64,000 bases of DNA from GCA-2720975 sp964469565 (lineage in GTDB: Bacteria > Planctomycetota > UBA1135 > GCA-002686595). A program made the translations under genes and the position numbers. Below are positions 15,853-25,780 of the stretch, piece by piece. The stretch covers positions 434,001 to 498,000 of the forward strand of contig CAYXZD010000001.1 of NCBI GenBank assembly GCA_964469565.1. Direction: 5' to 3'. The stretch's first letter is position 1, and each line of letters begins with the position of its first letter. The notes beneath the pieces are model-generated. The model saw nothing but the letters and a program-made list of their open reading frames with translations, searched no databases and had not been told where the DNA came from.

Positions 15853-17895
15853 ATGGCACACGATCACACCGACAATCCCTCGCCCAATGCCCCCACCTCA
15901 GGTGCCCCGGGTGGGGAGTACCCGCTTCTGGATTGCGTGGATTCGCCAAGAGACTTGCAAGCTCTGGACCCTGACAGGCTGCCTGACCTTTGTCGCGAGT
16001 TGCGGGAGTTCCTTCTTGAGAGCGTCCAAGATACGGGTGGGCACCTCGGGTCTAATCTGGGGGTGGTCGAACTTTCCGTCGCCCTGCATCGCGTGTTCGA
16101 TTTCAGTCGAGACCGGATTATTTGGGACGTCAGCCACCAGTGTTATCCTCACAAGATCTTGACCGGGCGGCGTTCTGGATTCGGATCACTGAGGCGCACA
16201 GGCGGTCTATGTGGGTTCACCAATCCAGCTGAGTCCCCCTATGACCTCTTTCATACGGGCCATGCCGGAACGTCGATCTCTACGGGTCTGGGAATGGCGG
16301 CTGCAGCAGCACTCGAGGATGACCCACCTCATGTGGTGGCCGTCATCGGGGATGCAAGCTTGGGTGCGGGAGTTGCCTTCGAGGGTCTGAATTATGGGGG
16401 GGCACTCGGAACTCGCATGCTGGTTGTTCTCAATGACAATGAGTGGTCGATCAGCAAGTCAGTCGGAGCGCTGGCACGCTACCTCTCCAGGATTCGATCC
16501 AATCGCCTCATTCAGCGGGCGGGACAGGAAACCAAGAATCTGATCCATGCCATCCCGTTGATTGGTCCGCGCATCGATAAGGCCATGGATGACCTTGGGG
16601 AAGTCATGAGGCACACGGTGGTGCCCGGCCATGTCTTTGAGGAACTAGGGGTGACCTATGTGGGCCCGATCGATGGACATGATGTCGAGGGACTCGTTCA
16701 GGCCCTGGATCGCGTGCGACAACTCGAAGGTGTTGTGGTTTTGCATTGCTTGACCGAGAAAGGTAAGGGGCATCCTCAGGCTCCAGAGCACCCAGAGCGT
16801 GTGCACGCGGTGAGTCCATCGGGAAGAGCTGCTCGCCCTGGAGCGCTCAGCACCTCAAGGCCCGACCCAACTCCGATTTCTTTCACGCGAGCCTTTGCGG
16901 ATGCCTTGGCTGAACTCGCCGATAAGGACCTGCGGATTCGGGCGCTCACAGCGGGTATGCCCTCGGGGACCGGATTGCTGGAGTTTGCCGAGCGATTCCC
17001 CGGACGTTTTTTTGACACGGGCATCACCGAGCAGCATCTGATCGCCATGGCTGCGGGAATGGCACGGAGTGGACTGCGGCCTGTCGCTGCGGTGTATTCC
17101 ACTTTCCTGCAGCGGGCCTATGATCAGGTCTTCCAGGAGATCGCACTTCAGAATCTACCGGTCACCCTGGTGTTGGACAGGGCCGGGCCGGTGGGACAGG
17201 ACGGCCCCACTCACAATGGGGTGTTTGATATCGCTTATCTTCGCGTCCTGCCGAACATCACTTTAGGGGCGCCTCGTGACCAGACAGATATGAAGCGCAT
17301 GCTGGACTGTGCCCTCAATGCCAATGGGCCTGTAGGCCTGCGCTTCCCGCGTGGAAACTGTCCCGTCCATGAAGCGGTTCACGAATCGGAACGGCAGGAA
17401 ATGCGACCGGGCTTAGCTGAGGTCTTGTGCCCAGGGGGCGAGATCGCTATTTGGGCATTGGGTCCACTGGTTGAGGTTGCCCGGCAGGCCCACAGGGAAT
17501 TGCTGGCTGATGGCATTCATGTGACCCTGGTGGATCCCCGCTGGATCAAGCCCCTCGATGAGAAACTCCTGGCTCAGCACCTGACCCAGATGCGATTTGT
17601 GATCACTTTGGAAGATCACCAACGGATGGGGGGCTTTGGTTCTTGTGTCTTGGAGAGTGCCAACCGCTTGAGCGCCCAGGTGCCGGCTTCCCGGCTGGCT
17701 CGGATCAAGGTGCTGGGCTTGCCTGATCGATACGTTGATCACAAGACAACGCGAGACGAGCAGTTGAGTGAATTGGGTTTGGATTCGGAGGGCATCGTCC
17801 GGACGGTAAAACTGCTCTTGGCATCGACCGCAGCAGCCCCAGTGGAATCCACAGAATCCACCCTAGAAACACCCCAGGTGAACCCTGAGCCCTAG
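15853..17895 (+). CDS. dxs: 1-deoxy-D-xylulose-5-phosphate synthase
   Basis: The 680 residues have the transketolase-like three-domain order. DTGGHLGSNLGVVEL is followed by DVSHQCYPHKILTGR and the thiamine-diphosphate motif GDASLGAGVAFEGLN with its VVLNDNEWSIS partner. The pyrimidine-binding domain carries DTGITEQHLIAMAAG with the catalytic glutamate, then the DRAGPVGQDGPTHNGVFD loop. The first about 35 residues and the alanine/threonine-rich last 25 extend beyond the usual limits, making it somewhat longer than the usual 620-640. It condenses pyruvate with glyceraldehyde 3-phosphate, the first step of the non-mevalonate isoprenoid pathway, and so feeds the adjacent ispA product. nadK follows after 21 bases. 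Confidence 0.95.
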   Translation: MAHDHTDNPSPNAPTSGAPGGEYPLLDCVDSPRDLQALDPDRLPDLCRELREFLLESVQDTGGHLGSNLGVVELSVALHRVFDFSRDRIIWDVSHQCYPHKILTGRRSGFGSLRRTGGLCGFTNPAESPYDLFHTGHAGTSISTGLGMAAAAALEDDPPHVVAVIGDASLGAGVAFEGLNYGGALGTRMLVVLNDNEWSISKSVGALARYLSRIRSNRLIQRAGQETKNLIHAIPLIGPRIDKAMDDLGEVMRHTVVPGHVFEELGVTYVGPIDGHDVEGLVQALDRVRQLEGVVVLHCLTEKGKGHPQAPEHPERVHAVSPSGRAARPGALSTSRPDPTPISFTRAFADALAELADKDLRIRALTAGMPSGTGLLEFAERFPGRFFDTGITEQHLIAMAAGMARSGLRPVAAVYSTFLQRAYDQVFQEIALQNLPVTLVLDRAGPVGQDGPTHNGVFDIAYLRVLPNITLGAPRDQTDMKRMLDCALNANGPVGLRFPRGNCPVHEAVHESERQEMRPGLAEVLCPGGEIAIWALGPLVEVARQAHRELLADGIHVTLVDPRWIKPLDEKLLAQHLTQMRFVITLEDHQRMGGFGSCVLESANRLSAQVPASRLARIKVLGLPDRYVDHKTTRDEQLSELGLDSEGIVRTVKLLLASTAAAPVESTESTLETPQVNPEP

Positions 17896-17916
17896 GGCTC
17901 GGACTTACTGGAGACA

Positions 17917-18819
17917 TTGGCCGTGGGTTCTACCTTCCAGCTTCCTGATCGGGGCGCTCAGGTGCTGTTACTCGCAGATGGCGAGAAAGCTCCAGTGCGC
18001 GACCATGTTGGAGCCGTTCAGGATTGGCTGCAATCGAGGGGAGTGGGAATCAGCGTAGAATTCGATGTGCGCGCTTTCAGCCAACAATACGGCGGGAGTT
18101 CGAATGTCTACCCTGGCATTGCGCCGCATTTGATCGTTGTGCTGGGGGGTGATGGCAGTGTACTCGCCGCGGCTCGAGTATTCGCCGACACGCCGGTTCC
18201 CATCGTTGGAATCAAGTTTGGACAATTGGGTTTCCTGGCACCCGTTGAGGCAAGCCGTTGGCGCGAAGCCCTAATCAACGTGGTGGAAGGGAAAGCGCTA
18301 ATCGAATCGCGCATGATGCTTGAAGCCCAGGATGCTGAGGGTGCGCGTCACGTAGCCCTGAATGATGTGGTGATTTCTCGCGGGCGCGGCCACGGCTTGC
18401 TTGGCCTTTGTGTCGAGGTTGGCGGTGAAGAAGTGACCGAGTATCGAGCGGATGGCTTGATCTTCGCCACTCCATCGGGTTCTACGGCCTATTCGCTGGC
18501 AGCTGGCGGGCCTGTACTGGCGCCTTCCATGGGCGGAATTGTTGTGACGCCAATTGCCTCCCACTCCCTTTCTAATCGACCCTTGGTGCTGGCTCCGGAC
18601 ACCGAAGTGCGTGTGCGGGTGGATGCTGCTGAGGGGCCAGTACCGCTGTCAGTAGATGGACAGGTGCGCTCCCATCTCAAACCGGGGCAAGCCCTTTTGC
18701 TCTCAAGACACCCCCATACGTATCCCCTGCTGGCACCCTGTGGAGCTTCGCCGTGGAGGCGACTGCGGGATCGCTTGGGTTGGCGGGGAAGCTTTTTGCA
18801 GGACGACGTCAATCCTTAG
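17917..18819 (+). CDS. nadK: NAD kinase
   Basis: The protein has 300 residues. The diagnostic motifs are present: VVLGGDGSVLAAAR, FGQLGFLAPVE, LNDVVISRG, and the long ADGLIFATPSGSTAYSLAAGG motif that binds NAD and ATP. It phosphorylates NAD to NADP in the cytoplasm, here downstream of the NADPH-dependent isoprenoid genes. The start is uncertain: a TTG at 17917 lies four bases after GGAG and a GTG at 17923 lies ten bases after it. No ATG is available, and the domain begins only around residue 14, so both are compatible. The gene ends 12 bases before the convergent lolD stop. Confidence 0.93.
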   Translation: MAVGSTFQLPDRGAQVLLLADGEKAPVRDHVGAVQDWLQSRGVGISVEFDVRAFSQQYGGSSNVYPGIAPHLIVVLGGDGSVLAAARVFADTPVPIVGIKFGQLGFLAPVEASRWREALINVVEGKALIESRMMLEAQDAEGARHVALNDVVISRGRGHGLLGLCVEVGGEEVTEYRADGLIFATPSGSTAYSLAAGGPVLAPSMGGIVVTPIASHSLSNRPLVLAPDTEVRVRVDAAEGPVPLSVDGQVRSHLKPGQALLLSRHPHTYPLLAPCGASPWRRLRDRLGWRGSFLQDDVNP

Positions 18820-18831
18820 GCGGGCAATGGC

Positions 18832-19623
18832 CTAGGTGGGCATCTCCAGACTGGAGTCGGATTGAATCAGGCCATCTTCCATTCGAATACTGTGCTCACA
18901 TCGATTCGCGAGCAGAGCGTCATGTGTGACGAGCAGGAGTGCCGTTCCTCGTTCAGCTTGTTCGTCTAGGAGCAGCTCAAGCACCTTTTCGCCCGTGAGG
19001 CTGTCAAGGTTTCCAGTGGGCTCGTCAGCAATGATGAGCGGCGGATCGAGTAGCAATGCGCGCGCAATGGCGACTCGCTGCTGTTCGCCTCCAGAGAGCT
19101 GGCCGGGGCGATGTCGCAATCGATCGCCCAATCCAAAACGCTTGAGCATTGTGGCTGCCTTATCTGTGTAGGCGCTGCACTCTCGTTTGTAGCTCGCATG
19201 CGAATTAGCAATCATGGCGGGCAGGAGAACGTTCTCCAGTGAGTTCAACTCGGCGAGTAGGTGATAAAACTGAAACACGAACCCGATCTGCGTATTACGC
19301 AGTTGTGCGCGCTCTTGAACCGGGAGCGACCAGGCGTCTTGACCGTTGAGCCAGACATTGCCTGCTGACGGCTCATCCAATAACCCGAGGATATTCAAAA
19401 GGGTAGTCTTCCCGGCACCAGATGAGCCCATCAGTGAAACCCTTCGGCCAGCCCCAATGGCCAAGTCGACTCCATGCAAGACTTCAAGGCGCCGGTCGCC
19501 CACTGGGAAGGCCCTCCTGATTCCTTGGCAGCGTAGAATTGGGTCTTCGCCCTGACAAAGTTGGGTCAATCCTTGGGACCTTGAGTCCGCAGGGTGGGAG
19601 TTATTCTGGGGCAGAGTAGACAA
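18832..19623 (-). CDS. lolD: Lipoprotein-releasing ABC transporter ATP-binding protein
   Basis: The ATPase domain is complete: Walker A GSSGAGKTTLLN, Q-loop IGFVFQFYHLLAELN, signature LSGGEQQRVAIARAL, Walker B LIIADEPTGNLD and the switch histidine in LLVTHD. The FQFYHLLPEL-like Q-loop is the one seen in LolD/MacB-type enzymes. With LolC it extracts lipoproteins from the inner membrane for transfer to LolA, implying an outer membrane. No ATG is available. TTG at 19623 starts one base after the lolC stop. TTG at 19569, nine bases after an AAGG, would give about 245 residues, nearer the usual length. A further TTG at 19689 would overlap lolC. It is third in a lysS-lolC-lolD unit. Confidence 0.9.
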   Translation of the reverse strand: MSTLPQNNSHPADSRSQGLTQLCQGEDPILRCQGIRRAFPVGDRRLEVLHGVDLAIGAGRRVSLMGSSGAGKTTLLNILGLLDEPSAGNVWLNGQDAWSLPVQERAQLRNTQIGFVFQFYHLLAELNSLENVLLPAMIANSHASYKRECSAYTDKAATMLKRFGLGDRLRHRPGQLSGGEQQRVAIARALLLDPPLIIADEPTGNLDSLTGEKVLELLLDEQAERGTALLLVTHDALLANRCEHSIRMEDGLIQSDSSLEMPT

Positions 19624-19624
19624 G

Positions 19625-21022
19625 TTACTCGAGTCGTAATGCGTCGATGGGATTGAGCCGTGCGGCCCGCCAAGCGGGGAATGAGGCAAAGAGAAGGGTG
19701 CAAATGATGGCGCCCAGTACGATCAAGGCCACGCTGGACGCTTCCACGACGCTGGGGATGTGATCAAAGAGGTAAATGGACCGGTCGAAAATCTGCACAC
19801 CAAATGTGCGGGACAGCCACTTCTCGATGGCATCAATGTTGATCGCGCCAAGGACTCCGATGATGGCGCCAAGTGAGGCCCCGAGAGAAACCTGCCAGCC
19901 TCCAATCATAAGGAACAGGCTCATTACCCCACGCGGATAAGCGCCCAGGGCCGTCAAGATGCCAATGTCCCTGCGCTTTTCTGAAACCATCATTGAGAGG
20001 ATGGCGAAGACGGTAAAGCCTGCCACGACCATGACGAGGGAGAGCATGATGCCCATGAGGGATTTCTCGTTCTCGATGGCTCCTAGGAGATTGCCGCGCA
20101 GATCTTCCCAGGTGCGTACCTCTGAGCTGAAGAAATCAAAATCCGCTTCGCCACCTGGTGCGTGTAAGTAACCGGCGCTGGCCAGGTAGGCTCGGAGATT
20201 CGTTACGGTTTGTTCTTTGTCTCGCTCGTAGTCATGGAGCTTGACCAGAATCTGGGTCCAGGCGGGACTGCGGCCCAGCATGTCGGCGAGCACGTGCCGC
20301 TCCACATAGACGCGTTCCATGTCCATATCGTTCTCGCCACTGCGGAACGTGCCAGTGACGACGAACGTCCGATTGCATCCTTGCCCTTGCACGCTCCCGG
20401 TGACGGGGTCAATTCCCATGCTAAATAACTCAACCTCGTCGCCCTTCCGAAGGTGCCATGCGCTGGCGAGCTGTGCTCCGAGCACGACTCCGGGTTTGGG
20501 GGCCCCATCGGGAACGTACCCCTTGGGGGGGGCGAAGGGGTGGTCAATGTCATCGACAGGATCAACCTGAAACAGATGGGTACCCTCCTCAGGCTGCAGG
20601 TTTTCTCGCAGGTCGCTCGCTGTGTACTCAGCGGGTACATCAATCCCCACTAGACCGATGAGTGATAGATCGCCAAAGGTCGGGTGTTGGAGCACGCTGT
20701 TCTTGTTGTCAGGAACGAGCATTCCATACCAGGCCAACTGCAACGATGCGCCTGAGATCGTCGGTGTCTCTAGAACGGTTTGGATCAGCTCCCCTTCGTC
20801 TGTCTTGGGCATTAGCCCTGAATTGAGCGGATGGTGCTGGTTGGGCATGACGATCATGTCCCCCAAATTGCCGCGCAGGTGGCGCCGACTTTCTTGCAGG
20901 AAACCAGACATGATGGACAGAATGAGAACTAGAGCCGCAACGGCCACGGTGATCCCGGCAGCTCCAATCCAATTGGTTCTGCGGGCTCGCAGGTATCGCA
21001 GACTGAGGAACCAGCGGTACAT
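19625..21022 (-). CDS. lolC: Lipoprotein-releasing ABC transporter permease (LolC/LolE family)
   Basis: The protein has 465 residues. A first membrane helix (about 20-40) follows the MYRWFLSLRYLRARR start typical of LolC/E. A large periplasmic domain spans about 45-320, and three helices near the C-terminus belong to the FtsX-like domain with SMMVSEKRRDIGILTALGA and a final FPAWRAARLNPIDALRLE. I used the ATG at 21022, one base after the lysS stop, since this matches the family start; upstream codons would lie inside lysS. Only one permease gene is present, so the transporter may be a homodimer, or a partner lies elsewhere. A run of eight G sits in the periplasmic domain. Confidence 0.92.
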   Translation of the reverse strand: MYRWFLSLRYLRARRTNWIGAAGITVAVAALVLILSIMSGFLQESRRHLRGNLGDMIVMPNQHHPLNSGLMPKTDEGELIQTVLETPTISGASLQLAWYGMLVPDNKNSVLQHPTFGDLSLIGLVGIDVPAEYTASDLRENLQPEEGTHLFQVDPVDDIDHPFAPPKGYVPDGAPKPGVVLGAQLASAWHLRKGDEVELFSMGIDPVTGSVQGQGCNRTFVVTGTFRSGENDMDMERVYVERHVLADMLGRSPAWTQILVKLHDYERDKEQTVTNLRAYLASAGYLHAPGGEADFDFFSSEVRTWEDLRGNLLGAIENEKSLMGIMLSLVMVVAGFTVFAILSMMVSEKRRDIGILTALGAYPRGVMSLFLMIGGWQVSLGASLGAIIGVLGAINIDAIEKWLSRTFGVQIFDRSIYLFDHIPSVVEASSVALIVLGAIICTLLFASFPAWRAARLNPIDALRLE

Positions 21023-21023
21023 T

Positions 21024-22532
21024 CTAGGCTGGGTTCCCCGAGGCTGATTCAATGGGGAGTTCTGGATCTGGCGACTCTTCTACCTGACCACGGTGACGCA
21101 TGGCGGGAAAAAGAAGCACATCGCGGATCGAATCACAACCCGTGAGGAGCATCACGATCCGGTCGATTCCCAGACCCAACCCCCCGGTGGGCGGCATGCC
21201 GAACTCAAGAGCCTGGACGTAATCGATATCGACTTCGCCTGGGGCCTCCGGGTCCTTGGACTCCACCTGCTCGCGAAACCGGCGTTCCTGTTCAACGGGG
21301 TCGTTCAGTTCAGTGAAGGCATTGCCTAGTTCCATTCCGGCGATAAACACCTCAAAGCGCTCTGCGATGCGCGCGTCCTCTTCAGAGGCCTTGGCAAGGG
21401 GGCAAATGCTGACGGGGTAGTCGGTGCAGAACACAGGACCCACGAGGTGCGGTTCGCACAAGGCCTCAAACACGTTGTTCATGATCTTGGGAAAGGGCTC
21501 GTCAAGGGCATGCCCTAACTCCTTGGCCACCCGTCGAACGCCCTCTTCGTCATCGAACGCAACTCCCGTGTGGGTCTTGAAGAGATCTGTGTAGCGAACA
21601 CGTGCAAACGGGGCTTTCAGGCTGTAAGTCTCGCCGCGAAAGCTGACGTCAGTATTGCCATTGACCGCCAAGGCTGCCCGCTCAAGCAAGCCTTCTGTGA
21701 TCTCCATCATTCGCAAGTAATCCGCTTGCGCCTCATAGAGTTCAAGCATGGTGAACTCTGGGTTATGGCGGTAACTGACACCCTCATTGCGGAAATTACG
21801 CGCGAATTCAAATACCCGCTCCATTCCTCCAACGATCAGCCGCTTGAGGTACAACTCTGGGGCAATGCGGAGATAGAGGTCGGACTCCAACTCATTGTGA
21901 TGAGTGACAAACGGGCGAGCCGCTGCACCCCCCGAAATGGGGTGGAGCGTTGGCGTTTCGACCTCTAGGTAGCCTTCCTCTTCTAAGAAAGCACGCATAG
22001 CCCCTAGGGTCTTGGCCCGTTGGACGAAGACCTCGTGAACACCCTCGCTAGCCCATAGGTCGACATAGCGCCTACGGTAGCGAGCCTCCTTGTCGGTGAG
22101 TCCGTGCCACTTCTCGGGTGGGGCAGCCACAGCTTTAGCGAGCATGGTTACCTCTTCGACCCAGAGGGTGGGTTCACCCTTTTGGGTGAATCCGAGTTCT
22201 CCGGTGAGGCCCAAGAGATCTCCACCATCCAGTGTCTTGCGTAGTGGCCACCATTCGGCAAGTCGTTGCTTTTGCAAGCCTACCTGCATCCTTCCGGTTC
22301 GGTCCCTCAGGGGTGCGAAGATCAGTTTCCCAAAATCCCGCATACCGAGCATGCGCCCGGAGATCGTTAGCGTTTGGCCGACGAGCGGCCCGGGTTGATC
22401 GGGAGTACCTGCCCCGGCCAGAACTTCGCTGATGGGGGTGGATTGAACCCCACGTGTGGGGTACGGGTTGATTCCATGTTCGCGCAGGGTGTCAAGTTTG
22501 GCGCGACGATCTGGATGAGATAGCTCGGTCAT
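21024..22532 (-). CDS. lysS: Lysyl-tRNA synthetase, class II
   Basis: The 502 residues match the usual length. An N-terminal OB-fold anticodon-binding domain (about 50-150) is followed by class II motifs: motif 1 near FLEEEGYLEVETPTLHPISG, motif 2 FARNFRNEGVSYRHNPEFT, and motif 3 GLGLGIDRIVMLLTG. It charges tRNA-Lys. It is the first gene of the lysS-lolC-lolD transcription unit, with one-base gaps to both partners. The ATG follows a run of seven C on the coding strand where a Shine-Dalgarno would be expected, so ribosome recruitment may be unusual. The C-terminal tail is short and acidic. Confidence 0.96.
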   Translation of the reverse strand: MTELSHPDRRAKLDTLREHGINPYPTRGVQSTPISEVLAGAGTPDQPGPLVGQTLTISGRMLGMRDFGKLIFAPLRDRTGRMQVGLQKQRLAEWWPLRKTLDGGDLLGLTGELGFTQKGEPTLWVEEVTMLAKAVAAPPEKWHGLTDKEARYRRRYVDLWASEGVHEVFVQRAKTLGAMRAFLEEEGYLEVETPTLHPISGGAAARPFVTHHNELESDLYLRIAPELYLKRLIVGGMERVFEFARNFRNEGVSYRHNPEFTMLELYEAQADYLRMMEITEGLLERAALAVNGNTDVSFRGETYSLKAPFARVRYTDLFKTHTGVAFDDEEGVRRVAKELGHALDEPFPKIMNNVFEALCEPHLVGPVFCTDYPVSICPLAKASEEDARIAERFEVFIAGMELGNAFTELNDPVEQERRFREQVESKDPEAPGEVDIDYVQALEFGMPPTGGLGLGIDRIVMLLTGCDSIRDVLLFPAMRHRGQVEESPDPELPIESASGNPA

Positions 22533-22735
22533 AGGGGGGGCCCTAGGTTCTGGTGCTGGCAGTGTTGGTCGGTCTGGGCTCAGTCTTTGGGGGGGCGCGT
22601 TCTAGGCTAGCGAGTTGCCGTCTAGGCCTCTAGTCAACGTACGCGTTCGGGAACATGCCGCGCAAGGCTCAGGGCGCAAGGGTGGGCCACCCGAAGCGGT
22701 TCACGTCCTCGGAGCACATGAGGGTGGCTTGGGGC

Positions 22736-22774
22736 AAAAAAAAACCGGCCAGCGTGGAGATCACGTTGACCGGT
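22736..22774 (-). terminator. Intrinsic terminator of tRNA-Ala
   Basis: In the minus-strand transcript ACCGGTCAACGTG pairs with CACGCTGGCCGGT over 13 positions, with one A-C mismatch and one G-U pair, closing a five-base loop. A run of nine U follows directly. It lies five bases past the encoded CCA end of the tRNA, so it ends that transcript. Confidence 0.88.
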
Positions 22775-22778
22775 GGGG

Positions 22779-22854
<76 letters not shown>

Positions 22855-23071
22855 GTGTTCGTGCATCCGCCAAGATGCTCGCGAGTCGTCTGGTTGTCGA
22901 GTCCCACCCTTTAGGACGGGCCTCGTGGGCGACAAGATGGCGATCCTTTAGCCTTGCGTCAACGACTCAGGCCGCAATTCCTTGTAGACTCCGCGTCCGT
23001 CGGGCCGGGGGAGCGGATCCCCGGGCCCTGCCGCCGTAAACGCCTTCCCCCTCGACTCCTGGAGCTCCACC

Positions 23072-25669
23072 TTGCCTCAGACCTATGATCCCCGTGCCAT
23101 TGAGACCCAATGGCAAGCCCGATGGGATGCGGAACAGCCGTTCAAAGCCCTCTCGCCGGGTGATCCCGGGTTCAGTCCTAGCCAAGAGAAGTACTACGTC
23201 CTCGATATGTTTCCCTACCCCTCGGGAGCTGGGCTTCATGTGGGGCACCCCATGGGTTACATCGGGAGTGATATTGTCGCCAGGCGAAAGCGAATGCAGG
23301 GAGCCAACGTCTTGCATCCCATGGGTTTTGATTCGTTTGGACTCCCCGCTGAGCAGTATGCGATTCAAACGGGGAAGCATCCTCGTGAGACGACTGAGGC
23401 CAACATCGAAACCTATCGTCGGCAACTGAAGTTGATTGGCCTCTCTTACGACTGGTCCCGCGAGTTCTCGACTTCGAACCAAGAGTATTATCGTTGGACC
23501 CAGTGGATTTTTACACGCCTCTACGACCGCGGGCTGGCCTATCAGGCCGAGGTCCCTGTTTGGTGGTGTGATGCACTCAAGACGGTTCTCTCGAACGAGG
23601 AGGTCATCAACGGACGCAGTGAGCGTGGAGATCACCCCTGCGAACGACGTCCTTTGCGTCAGTGGATGCTCAAGATTACCGCGTACGCTGATCGACTGAT
23701 TGAGGATCTTGATCTTGTGAGTTGGCCCGAATCGGTCAAGGCCATGCAGCGGGAGTGGATCGGACGGTCGGAGGGGGCAGAGATCGAATTCGCTGTTCTT
23801 GGCGCGGACTCCGGTCTGAAGGTTTATACGACCCGGCCGGACACACTGTATGGGGCCACCTTCATGGTGGTCGCTCCAGAACACCCACTCGCCCAGGGCC
23901 TGCCCCCTGGCGAGCGTGCTGACGCGGTTCATGCGTATGCGCAATCTGCATCCACCAAGACTGAGTTGGAGCGAACGGATTTAGCGAAGGGTAAGACCGG
24001 CGTATTCAGCGGACTCTATGCGCTCAATCCGCTCATGTCTCCTGACGACCCCGCTGCACGCATTCCGATATGGGTCGCTGACTATGTGCTCATGGGGTAT
24101 GGAACGGGGGCCATTATGTGTGTGCCCGCCCACGATGAACGTGACTTTGAGTTTGCCCAGGCATACAGTCTCCCGATTCGTCCGGTGGTGAGTCGTACAG
24201 TCGAAGACCCCAACGGAGCAGAAACTGAGTGTTATGCAGCTGAAGGCTTGGCCATCAATTCGCCCCTCTGGAATGGCCTGGAGACGGCGGCGGCCAAGGA
24301 ACGGGCCACGGCTCTTTTGGAAGAGCGCGGTGTGGGGGAGCATAAGGTGAACTACAGATTGCGGGACTGGCTGTTTTCCCGGCAGCGCTATTGGGGAGAA
24401 CCATTCCCCGTACTGCACGCGCCGGATGGCAGCCATCGTCGCGTTGCTGATCGGGACCTGCCCGTAGAGTTACCGGACATGCAGGATTTCGCTCCGCCCG
24501 CGGATGGTTCCCCGCCTCTCTCCAAAGCCCAAGATTGGGTTGAGGTGACCTGTCCTAATACGGGAGACGTCTTCCTGCGGGATACAGATACCATGCCGGG
24601 TTGGGCGGGGTCTTGCTGGTATTACTTGCGGTTCATGGATGCTCACAATGGTGAGGCGTTCGCTTCTCACGAGGCCTTGGACTACTGGCGCAATGTTGAT
24701 CTGTACATTGGTGGTACTGAACATGCTGTCTTGCATCTCTTGTATGCTCGTTTTTGGCACAAGGTGCTTTTTGATGAGGGGCTCGTGCCTACGCCGGAAC
24801 CCTTTCAGGAACTATTCAATCAGGGCATGGTGCAGGCGTTCGCCTACAAGGACAGCACGGGCCGGTTGGTCAGCGCAGATGAGGTGAAGCACGAAGGACA
24901 GGGTGCTGTGCACATCGAGACCGGGCAGCCCCTTGAACAGGTGGTTGCCAAGATGTCTAAGTCTCTCAAGAACGTGGTCAATCCTGACGATGTGTGTGAG
25001 GAATACGGAGTGGACGCCTTCCGGTTGTACGAAATGTTCATGGGGCCTCTTAGTGAGTCCAAGCCTTGGAATCCCAGGGACGTACCCGGGGCTAGACGTT
25101 TTCTAGATCGGCTCTGGCGCTTACTCGTGGACCCTGACGGGGACGACCCGATTCGGCCGCACCTCCTGGGCGATTCTCCTGCCCTCACTGACTTGGTCGG
25201 GACTCAGTTGGAGTTGGAGCGAGCACTCAATCGGTGCCTTGCGAGGGTGGAGGATTCGTTCAAGGCCTTCAATTTCAATACAGCGGTTGCTGCGTTCATG
25301 GAGTTCATGAATACAGCCACGAAGCACTCCCGAGAACTCACTCGTAGCCAAGCAGAGCGACTGGTGTGCGCCCTAGCTCCCTTTGCCCCACATGTGGCGG
25401 AGGAACTCTGGGAGCGGCTGGGTCATACAGATGGAGTCACACGAGCCCCCTGGCCCGAGGTTCGGCGTGAGTTCCTTGAGGACGACTCCTTCGAACTGGT
25501 GGTGCAGGTGAACGGCAAGATTCGTGGCCGTACCAGCGCGTCCAAGGAATCCCCAAAGTCGGAGTTGGAGGAGCTGGCCCTCGAAACGGTCTCATCCCAA
25601 CTCGAAGGTAAAGAGCGCATCAAGACCATTGTGGTTCCGGGCCGCTTGGTGAATTTTGTCGTGCGTTGA
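23072..25669 (+). CDS. leuS: Leucyl-tRNA synthetase
   Basis: The 865 residues are typical for bacterial LeuRS. The class I signatures are visible: YPSGAGLHVGHPMGY (HIGH, about residue 47) and VAKMSKSLKNVVNPDDV (KMSKS, about 629). The editing (CP1) domain between them contains TTRPDTLYGATFMVVAPEHP and CVPAHDERDFEFA, which clear mischarged tRNA. The C-terminal anticodon domain ends in VQVNGKIRGR. The start codon is TTG at 23072, seven bases after GGAG; no in-frame ATG fits better. It is transcribed away from tRNA-Ala and lysS. Confidence 0.96.
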   Translation: MPQTYDPRAIETQWQARWDAEQPFKALSPGDPGFSPSQEKYYVLDMFPYPSGAGLHVGHPMGYIGSDIVARRKRMQGANVLHPMGFDSFGLPAEQYAIQTGKHPRETTEANIETYRRQLKLIGLSYDWSREFSTSNQEYYRWTQWIFTRLYDRGLAYQAEVPVWWCDALKTVLSNEEVINGRSERGDHPCERRPLRQWMLKITAYADRLIEDLDLVSWPESVKAMQREWIGRSEGAEIEFAVLGADSGLKVYTTRPDTLYGATFMVVAPEHPLAQGLPPGERADAVHAYAQSASTKTELERTDLAKGKTGVFSGLYALNPLMSPDDPAARIPIWVADYVLMGYGTGAIMCVPAHDERDFEFAQAYSLPIRPVVSRTVEDPNGAETECYAAEGLAINSPLWNGLETAAAKERATALLEERGVGEHKVNYRLRDWLFSRQRYWGEPFPVLHAPDGSHRRVADRDLPVELPDMQDFAPPADGSPPLSKAQDWVEVTCPNTGDVFLRDTDTMPGWAGSCWYYLRFMDAHNGEAFASHEALDYWRNVDLYIGGTEHAVLHLLYARFWHKVLFDEGLVPTPEPFQELFNQGMVQAFAYKDSTGRLVSADEVKHEGQGAVHIETGQPLEQVVAKMSKSLKNVVNPDDVCEEYGVDAFRLYEMFMGPLSESKPWNPRDVPGARRFLDRLWRLLVDPDGDDPIRPHLLGDSPALTDLVGTQLELERALNRCLARVEDSFKAFNFNTAVAAFMEFMNTATKHSRELTRSQAERLVCALAPFAPHVAEELWERLGHTDGVTRAPWPEVRREFLEDDSFELVVQVNGKIRGRTSASKESPKSELEELALETVSSQLEGKERIKTIVVPGRLVNFVVR

Positions 25670-25780
25670 ACCTACCGGGTAAGAACGTATCCTGCACGCA
25701 GCGTCTCTCATCCGATCCCAGTGCCGGGTCGTGCAGATTACCAACAGAGGGGTGCCCTATTCTTCACACAGGATTCTCCC

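Noticed and set aside
22967..23944. Minus-strand open frame of 325 codons across the leuS start
   Set aside because: It lies antisense to the catalytic part of leuS, whose motifs are complete; the translation shows no family resemblance.
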